From positions 101,250,722-101,314,721 of the forward strand of contig CM026390.1 in assembly GCA_014843695.1 (NCBI GenBank): a stretch of DNA of 64,000 nt, written 5' to 3'. Under the pieces are notes generated by a model that was given only the letters and a program-made list of their open reading frames with translations, searched no databases and was not told the origin of the DNA. Of the stretch, positions 61,901 to 64,000 are shown piece after piece. The stretch is from Archivesica marissinica (Eukaryota > Mollusca > Bivalvia > Venerida > Vesicomyidae). Position numbers and translations under genes: made by a program. The stretch's first letter is position 1. The number at the start of each line of letters is the position of its first letter.

Positions 61901-64000
61901 GTCACAGACCAATGAATGGAATGGATAAACCCACAATGCCCCCATCAATATATGGTGGGGTCACTGACCAATGAATGGAATGGATAAACCCACAATGCCC
62001 CAATCAATATATGGTGGGGTCACAGACCAATGAATGGAATGGATAAACCCACAATGCCCCCATCAATATATGGTGGGGTCACTGACCAATGAATGGAATG
62101 GATAAACCCACAATGCCCCCATCAATATATGGTGGGGTCACAGACCAATGAATGGAATGGATAAACCCACAATGCCCCCATCAATATATAGTGGGTTTAT
62201 TAAAACAAAAAGTATACCACATAGACTGTTCTTTCATCCACATTGACAGGCTCCTTGATGGGTGTTACACGTCTAACATGTGTCCTCTCCGGGTTGATCT
62301 GTAAACATATATTACAGTCAAGTTCAGATGTATTTTCCAATTAATAGTTTCATTTTATGAACTGTAAAAATATGTAATATTATTTTGTGGAATAACAATT
62401 TTCCTGCTTATTATATACTTAATTTAATCTCGTATAATACTTGTACTTGTGTATTTAAACAAATTTGTCGAGATTCACACAAAAATGATAATGGATTTTT
62501 GGTTTTAGAATTACCCTACTAATCAATAACAATAATTTAAACAAAATACAATGAGAGAATATATACATCATGTGTGGACAAAATGTTTTAGTTTATACAA
62601 ATTTATTTTAGCTCGATTGCGAAACAAGTTCTTATAACTTATATTAATCACGCTCGAGACCTCATTCCGGATGGAATCCATCGCCACGAGGGAGAGAGAA
62701 GAGGCAACGTGGAAATTAAATGCCTTGCCTAAGGGCACAATCGTAACGGCTCCAGTGACAAAATGTTTTGAATCATCAGTAGGATCATTTTTCGACATGA
62801 CATAAAACACGACATATATTCAAATAATGTCAAAACAAACAAGCATAGTTATGATAATGCTGATCGAAGGTCTACTACCGCTCACAAAACAAACAAGCAT
62901 AGTTATGATAATGCTGATCGAAGGTCTACTACTGCTCACAAAACAAACAAGCATAGTTATGATAATGCTGATCGAAGGTCTACTACCAGTCACAAAACAA
63001 ACAAGCATAGTTATGATAATGCTGATCGAAGGTCTACTACCAGTCACAAAACAAACAAGCATAGTTATGATAATGCTGATCGAAGGTCTACTACTCACAA
63101 AACAAACAAGCATAGTTATGATAATGCTGATCGAAGGTCTACTACCAGTCACAAAACAAACAAGCATAGTTATGATAATGCTGATCGAAGGTCTACTACC
63201 AGTCACAAAACAAACAAGCATAGTTATGATAATGCTGATCGAAGGTCTACTACCAGTCACAAAACAAACAGGCATAGTTATGATAATGCTGATCGAAGGT
63301 CTACTACCAGTCACAAAACAAACAAGCATAGTTATGATAATGCTGATCGAAGGTCTACTACCAGTCACAAAACAAACAAGCATAGTTATGATAATGCTGA
63401 TCGAAGGTCTACTACCAGTCACAAAACAAACAAGCATAGTTATGATAATGCTGATCGAAGGTCTACTACTGCTCACAAAACAAACAAGCATAGTTATGAT
63501 AATGCTGATCGAAGGTCTACTACCAGTCACAAAACAAACAAGCATAGTTATGATAATGCTGATCGAAGGTCTACTACCAGTCACAAAACAAACAAGCATA
63601 GTTATGATAATGCTGATCGAAGGTCTACTACCAGTCACAAAACAAACAAGCATAGTTATGATAATGCTGATCGAAGGTCTACTACCAGTCACAAAACAAA
63701 CAAGCATAGTTATGATAATGCTGATCGAAGGTCTACTACCGCTCACAAAACAAACAAGCATAGTTATGATAATGCTGATCGAAGGTCTACTACTGCTCAC
63801 AAAACAAACAGGCATAGTTATGATAATGCTGATCGAAGGTCTACTACCAGTCAATAGATGCGTCATGTCACTAGTCCTACAGGTCGAGTAGCTCTGAAAC
63901 ATTCAATAAACCCTGTAATTACCTGTAGAAGATGAGATTTGTTCTGGAGAGAATCTGCTATAACATTTACAAGTTACCTGGAGAAGATGAGAGTTGTTCT
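34889..64000 (-). CDS. LARP7: LARP7-like La-related protein (7SK snRNP), 9 complete exons plus a 5' partial exon
   Basis: Sense order: (64000-63978 partial), 62298-62218, 61072-60908, 54520-54409, 50122-49558, 48112-48009, 46329-46226, 43677-43533, 36274-36180, 34960-34889. The complete exons total 1443 nt (480 residues and a stop), with all phases compatible. Order of parts: DERTVYV plus the KGFGFVEF RNP1 motif (RRM1), LNNPP, a Lys/Glu-rich linker of about 190 residues, EWLVLREEYLKLQKTSMA, a C-terminal xRRM with YID, the YWDKLTSDRE helix, and KHIVFDED at the end. Human LARP7 (582 residues) holds 7SK snRNA 3' ends and helps load P-TEFb; it also assists U6 modification. The La motif lies beyond the window. 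The gene converges on FRAS1, with 7.9 kb between stop codons. One intron is GC-AG. Confidence 0.92.
34961..35463 (-). other. LARP7 intron with a small tandem block
   Basis: Four copies of GACCTTCGAGTATGACATTG-ACCATCTAAGTATT (34997-35172) lie next to the terminal-exon acceptor, about 30 bp from it. The remainder is unique. Confidence 0.6.
35464..35690 (+). mobile_element. tRNA-derived SINE, family A, copy 3
   Basis: GATTAGCGCAGTGGTTAGCG, CCCGGGTTCGATCC, GAAAGTATGTGAGATGGTAC, and tail TTGTAAAATAAATAAAG. Its head lacks the duplication seen in copies 1 and 2. Opposite orientation to LARP7. Confidence 0.82.
35697..35871 (-). mobile_element. SINE family B fragment
   Basis: CCTGATGGAATCCATAGCCA and GAGAGAGAAGAGGCAATGTG match the body of the SINE at 14794. 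Its tRNA-side end is cut by the family C insertion that follows. Confidence 0.7.
35872..36125 (-). mobile_element. tRNA-Thr-like SINE, family C, copy 2
   Basis: Same body and head as 6104-6391, flanked by GTCACAGTATCC and GTCACAGGATCC (11 of 12). It ends about 55 bp from the LARP7 exon 36180-36274. Confidence 0.78.
36180..36274 (-). CDS. LARP7: LARP7-like exon: xRRM C-terminal helix
   Basis: Acceptor ATTACAG, phase 1, donor GTATGT, phase 0. It encodes DDEKLYWDKLTSDREIKLN and SRDKKRGQQK. YW..L..DRE..LN then RDKKRG matches the extra alpha-3 helix and basic tail of the LARP7 xRRM. The preceding intron holds the 5-kb 35-bp array and the 20-bp array. Confidence 0.9.
36290..41290. repeat. 35-bp minisatellite, about 5 kb
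   Basis: About 140 units of GTGATGTCATACACAACTGT-AACACAGTCTACTCT with AC and CTCT indels. It starts 16 bp from the acceptor of LARP7 exon 36180-36274. Most units carry TGATGTCA, one base off the CRE octamer. Confidence 0.95.
41515..41806 (-). mobile_element. tRNA-Thr-like SINE, family C, copy 3
   Basis: Flanked by TGTTGACATAAT on both sides (41503-41514, 41807-41818). Best preserved copy of the family. Confidence 0.85.
41819..42209 (-). other. LARP7 intron, no supported element
   Basis: Unique AT-rich sequence. Confidence 0.5.
42210..43520. repeat. 20-bp minisatellite with a 479-bp internal duplication
   Basis: About 65 units of GTTTTATGACATACTACCCT and the variant GTTTTGTTACTTACTACCCT. 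The order of variants from about 42300 repeats from about 42779. It ends about 12 bp beyond the donor of LARP7 exon 43533-43677. Confidence 0.92.
43533..43677 (-). CDS. LARP7: LARP7-like exon: xRRM core
   Basis: Acceptor TTATTCAG, phase 0, 145 nt, donor GTAAGT in phase 1. It encodes GDGYRIAYIDVKDDQTDGFIR. YID fits the RNP3 (Y-x-D) motif and the following FIR supplies the arginine that, in human LARP7 xRRM, helps recognise 7SK stem-loop 4; canonical RNP1/RNP2 aromatics are absent, as expected for an xRRM. The residue roles come from knowledge of the human protein. The acceptor is the last unit of a 17-bp array. Confidence 0.9.
43670..43860 (-). repeat. 17-bp array of LARP7 splice acceptors
   Basis: About 11 units; in the sense direction each reads ATTTATTCAG/GGTGCAT. 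The unit next to the exon is the functional acceptor, followed by the first codons of exon 43677-43533. Confidence 0.92.
43861..44295 (-). other. LARP7 intron, no supported element
   Basis: AT-rich; a short ATATTATATATATAATAT palindromic stretch near 44010-44028. Confidence 0.5.
44296..44529 (-). mobile_element. tRNA-derived SINE, family D
   Basis: The reverse complement begins CCGTGGTCTAGTGGTTAAAG (A box) with GGTGCGAACCTC as a B-box-like motif and a body ending GTCAGACATGGCTGGCCC. TTATTAT flanks are short, so the boundaries are approximate. Confidence 0.7.
44550..46215. repeat. 41-43-bp minisatellite
   Basis: About 39 units of GTTGATGACAAGACAGACAT-GTGGTAGAAGAGTATAGGATGGT. A block of several units with the ATCAGTAGGAAG variant is duplicated (about 45000 and 45550). 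Long minus-strand ORFs (up to 412 codons) are by-products; they even swallow the frame-shifted LARP7 exon at 46226. Confidence 0.93.
46226..46329 (-). CDS. LARP7: LARP7-like exon: start of the xRRM
   Basis: Acceptor CTTGCAG, phase 1. It encodes VDNAVKKCKRKEIEFIADVIVKV and ENPMMRKQLK; the ADVIVKV strand corresponds to xRRM strand 1. The donor GTTTAA is weak. A 41-43-bp array starts about ten bases after it in the sense direction. ORF scans show only an out-of-frame reading here. Confidence 0.87.
46350..46990. repeat. 28-bp minisatellite with 108-bp higher-order unit
   Basis: Units GGAATCATAAACAATGAAAT-AATATCTG. Every fourth unit is a 24-bp deletion form (GGGAATCACAATG), giving a 108-bp period repeated about five times. 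Confidence 0.92.
47043..47902. mobile_element. TA-flanked DNA element with CAGTCGACA ends
   Basis: Left TA/CAGTCGACACTGGACATG, right TACAATGTCGACTG/TA. It has no coding capacity. Inside it, 47300-47530 holds five tandem units with ACCAATCAGAGCGTCACATT. Confidence 0.6.
47300..47530. repeat. Five-copy repeat containing CCAATCAG
   Basis: Units of 46-65 bp, GATGCTACCAATCAGAGCGT-CACATTGCATTCAGTGCAG. CCAATCAG fits the CCAAT-box consensus, but the site is intronic. Confidence 0.85.
48009..48112 (-). CDS. LARP7: LARP7-like exon (KEWLVLREEYLKLQK ...)
   Basis: Acceptor TTTCAG, phase 2. It encodes EWLVLREEYLKLQKTSMALLKK, a helix conserved in LARP7 before the xRRM. Donor GTAATG, phase 1. Confidence 0.9.
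48176..48442 (+). mobile_element. tRNA-derived SINE, family E
   Basis: GTGGTCGAGTGGTTACGG (A box) and CACGGGTTCGAGCC (B box) head and a 190-bp body. Flanked by perfect TGATTGCATATC at 48164-48175 and 48443-48454. It lies 50 bp upstream of the LARP7 exon 48112-48009, antisense to it. Confidence 0.85.
48455..49060 (-). mobile_element. SINE family B copy with internally amplified body
   Basis: Both ends match family B (GTTCTTACAT...TTTAATCGCTC; TAGAGAAGAGGCAATGTGGG; GCTCAAACTCATAACCTC). Between them the body segment is repeated in tandem (see 48470-48955). Confidence 0.75.
48470..48955. repeat. 47-bp minisatellite derived from SINE body
   Basis: About ten units of ATCGCTCACAATATCTCATT-CCTGCTGGGAATTCATCGCC-GTGAGGG. 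The same segment occurs once in the intact SINEs at 62590 and 14794. Confidence 0.9.
49093..49278. mobile_element. Tigger/pogo-like MITE, 186 bp
   Basis: TA/CAGTCTACAACCGTCGGTTA at the left, TGACATAACGGATGTAGACT/T-TA at the right; imperfect inverted ends with TA target. Confidence 0.7.
49285..49580 (-). repeat. Exon-edge minisatellite: LARP7 linker exon end plus donor, about 6 copies
   Basis: In the sense direction each unit of about 53-57 bp reads CCCAGAACTAAGAGTCCTAC then C(T/A)AA/GTAATTG. The first unit is the true exon end (ELRVLPK). Confidence 0.92.
49558..50122 (-). CDS. LARP7: LARP7-like exon: charged linker
   Basis: Acceptor TTTATAG, phase 1, 565 nt, donor GTAATT in phase 2. It encodes a disordered, Lys/Glu/Ser-rich segment with nuclear-localisation-type clusters (KSKKRRR, KKNSRKRKNR, KKKRFRRKKDKKEKKEK) and ends ELRVLPK. 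LARP7 has a linker of the same character at this place, ending LRVL. The final 24 nt and the donor are repeated about six times downstream. Confidence 0.9.
50160..50400 (-). other. LARP7 intron, no firm element
   Basis: Contains TTTATTTACCCTCGCCGCCG, perhaps the tail side of another SINE, but no head is seen. Confidence 0.4.
50407..50633. mobile_element. piggyBac-like MITE (TTAA/CCC ends), copy 2
   Basis: TTAA at 50403-50406 and 50634-50637; ends CCCATTCAACACC and GGTGTTGAAACGG. Inverted relative to the copy at 8615. Confidence 0.75.
50638..50968 (-). other. LARP7 intron, AT-rich
   Basis: TA-rich, with ATACATATATACATGCATAC-type simple sequence at 50780-50825. No gene. Confidence 0.5.
50969..51434. 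mobile_element. AGCGACA-family MITE, copy 2
   Basis: Diverged left end AGTGAAACTACATC; right end ATAGTGTCGCT/TTAA. The interior parallels copy 1. Confidence 0.65.
51849..52345. mobile_element. AGCGACA-family MITE, copy 3
   Basis: TTAA at 51845-51848 and 52346-52349; ends AGCGACATTACATC and GTAATGTCGCT. Its interior runs in the opposite orientation to copies 1 and 2. Confidence 0.75.
52811..54349 (+). mobile_element. 1.5-kb element with degenerate THAP-like segment, copy 2
   Basis: Ends AATTGACCTTTCTGC and GCAGAAAGGTCAATT. Collinear with 27170-28722. THAP-like CSYGLCDSDSRYPDRL at about 53568 followed by a frame change and a deletion; the minus-strand ORF of copy 1 is frameshifted. It lies 59 bp from the LARP7 exon with the GC donor. 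No convincing target duplication. Confidence 0.78.
54409..54520 (-). CDS. LARP7: LARP7-like exon with a GC donor (ELNNPPADVT ... EEQIK)
   Basis: Acceptor TATCAG. The exon begins ELNNPP, the conserved end of RRM1. It must end in phase 1 at AAAAG, because the next exon continues G-AA-GCA (EAVEKMKD). The intron therefore starts GCAAGT, the usual consensus of GC-AG introns. The nearby GT alternative gives phase 0 and an immediate TAG. Confidence 0.85.
54790..55295. repeat. 45-bp minisatellite
   Basis: About 11 units of GAATGGCGTGTGCATTAAAC-ATTTATGGAGGATATATTCA-GCAAT. Frames open on both strands. Confidence 0.92.
55335..60175. repeat. 60-bp minisatellite, about 4.8 kb
   Basis: About 81 units of GTGGCAAGATCCAGGTATGT-ACAAGGCGTACAGCAATAAT-GGAGTCCTGCCCACTATACA. 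A marker segment (AACAATAAAGTCCTG plus a GCCATTATACAG deletion unit) recurs near 56980, 58360 and 59200, so multi-unit blocks have been copied. Both strands stay open over hundreds of codons because the unit is 20 codons long. Confidence 0.95.
60180..60690 (-). other. LARP7 intron, no supported element
   Basis: Unique AT-rich sequence between the 60-bp array and the decayed exon copies. Confidence 0.5.
60690..60880 (-). repeat. Decayed copies of the LARP7 RRM1 exon end
   Basis: GACATGTGGCCTGTGCCCAA and GGAACATGGCTTGTGCTCCA, each followed by a short TTGACT/TTCGAA block, resemble the exon end TGGCATGCGGCTTGTGCCCC at 60909. Similarity is partial. Confidence 0.5.
60908..61072 (-). CDS. LARP7: LARP7-like exon: RRM1 core
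   Basis: 55 codons after acceptor TTCCAG: EYIPLDSDHEWVKKLF, then a CGKVTFVSLPRYPSTGD strand-loop and the RNP1 octamer KGFGFVEF. It ends AACQ before GTAAGA, phase 0. Together with DERTVYV from the previous exon this makes the RRM that pairs with the La motif to bind U-rich RNA 3' ends. Confidence 0.93.
61225..61320. repeat. 21-bp short tandem repeat
   Basis: About four units of GGGCATGGTTGGTCAGAAAA. Confidence 0.8.
61440..62195. repeat. 59-bp minisatellite
   Basis: About 13 units of CATCAATATATGGTGGGGTC-ACAGACCAATGAATGGAATG-GATAAACCCACAATGCCCC. It ends about 20 bp past the donor of LARP7 exon 62298-62218. Confidence 0.93.
62218..62298 (-). CDS. LARP7: LARP7-like exon (INPERTHVRR ... DERTVYV)
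   Basis: 27 codons, phase 0 both sides, acceptor TTTACAG, donor GTATAC. DERTVYV is the first strand of RRM1 and is near-identical in LARP7 homologues. Too short for an ORF scan. Confidence 0.9.
62590..62756 (-). mobile_element. SINE family B, 5'-truncated copy
   Basis: Body and tail of the SINE at 14794 without the tRNA-like head. Flanked by a perfect 13-bp duplication GACAAAATGTTTT (62577-62589 and 62757-62769), so the truncated form itself integrated. Confidence 0.85.
62827..63855. repeat. 54-bp minisatellite
   Basis: About 19 units of CACAAAACAAACAAGCATAG-TTATGATAATGCTGATCGAA-GGTCTACTACCAGT. ORFs of 354 and 360 codons on opposite strands are by-products of the 18-codon unit. Confidence 0.94.
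63923..64000 (-). repeat. Duplicated LARP7 exon end and donor
   Basis: In sense, AGAACAACTCTCATCTTCTC-CAG/GTAACT is followed 55 bp later by AGAACAAATCTCATCTTCTA-CAG/GTAATT. Two copies are visible; more may lie beyond the window. Confidence 0.8.
63978..64000 (-). CDS. LARP7: LARP7-like exon, 3' end only (NNSHLLQ)
   Basis: Runs off the window. The sense reading NNSHLLQ is followed by donor GTAACT in phase 0 and would join INPERTHVRR, the basic segment after the La motif. A second copy of the same exon end and donor lies 55 bp downstream, at 63923. Confidence 0.6.

Noticed and set aside
62820..63902. Two opposite ORFs of about 355 codons (SIIITMLVCFVTGSRP; TSIVMIMLIEGLLPV)
   Set aside because: Both come from one 54-bp unit. 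The hydrophobic runs look membrane-like but there is no promoter, start context or non-repeat domain.

Overview
This is metazoan nuclear DNA: intron-rich, AT-rich, with GT-AG introns, several tRNA-derived SINE families, MITEs, and large amounts of minisatellite. The SINE content and invertebrate-style gene structure suggest a mollusc, most likely a bivalve. That assignment is inference; no species marker is visible. There is no operon, phage or CRISPR content.

Two genes can be assembled exon by exon, and they converge tail to tail. On the plus strand (1904-26943), ten exons encode the last 828 residues of a FRAS1-like extracellular-matrix protein, ending in a membrane anchor, a basic tail and a C-terminal TEV. 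On the minus strand (64000-34889), nine complete exons plus a 3' exon fragment encode a LARP7-like 7SK/La-related protein from just after its La motif to its stop codon. It contains RRM1, a long lysine-rich linker and the C-terminal xRRM. Exon phases close in both genes: 2487 nt and 1443 nt of complete exons, both divisible by three. Both genes run off the window at their 5' ends. The two gene products have no known functional link.

About half of the window is tandem repeat. There are roughly 25 separate arrays, most with their own unrelated unit of 16-64 bp, lying almost entirely inside introns. Layout: 64-bp and 25-bp arrays before FRAS1 exon 1904-1987; 16-bp and 49-bp arrays in the 10-kb intron after 5402; an exon-derived array and a 43-bp array at 15.8-20.7 kb, broken by a 1000-N gap; 41-43-bp arrays at 24.3-26.3 kb; 31-, 24- and 27-bp arrays between the genes; 33-, 35-, 20-, 17-, 43- and 28-bp arrays in LARP7 from 34 to 47 kb; 45-, 60-, 59- and 54-bp arrays from 54.8 to 63.9 kb. 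Most long ORFs in the window are by-products of units divisible by three.

The most unusual signal is that several arrays contain a splice site or the stop codon of the adjacent gene. The end of FRAS1 exon 15795-15901 with its GTAAGT donor is repeated about 36 times. A 25-bp unit carrying an acceptor fused to a donor (TTTTTAG/GTGAGA) leads up to exon 1904. The acceptor of LARP7 exon 43533-43677 is repeated about 11 times, the donor of exon 49558-50122 about six times, and the LARP7 stop-codon region about 22 times. Fainter copies lie at 20.9, 60.7 and 63.9 kb. I describe these as exon-edge minisatellites.

Mobile elements: five SINE families (several with clear target duplications), a hAT-like MITE with an 8-bp duplication (two copies), two TTAA-flanked MITE families, pogo/Tigger-like TA-flanked MITEs, and two 1.5-kb copies of an element carrying a degenerate THAP-like segment, one nested inside a pogo-like element.
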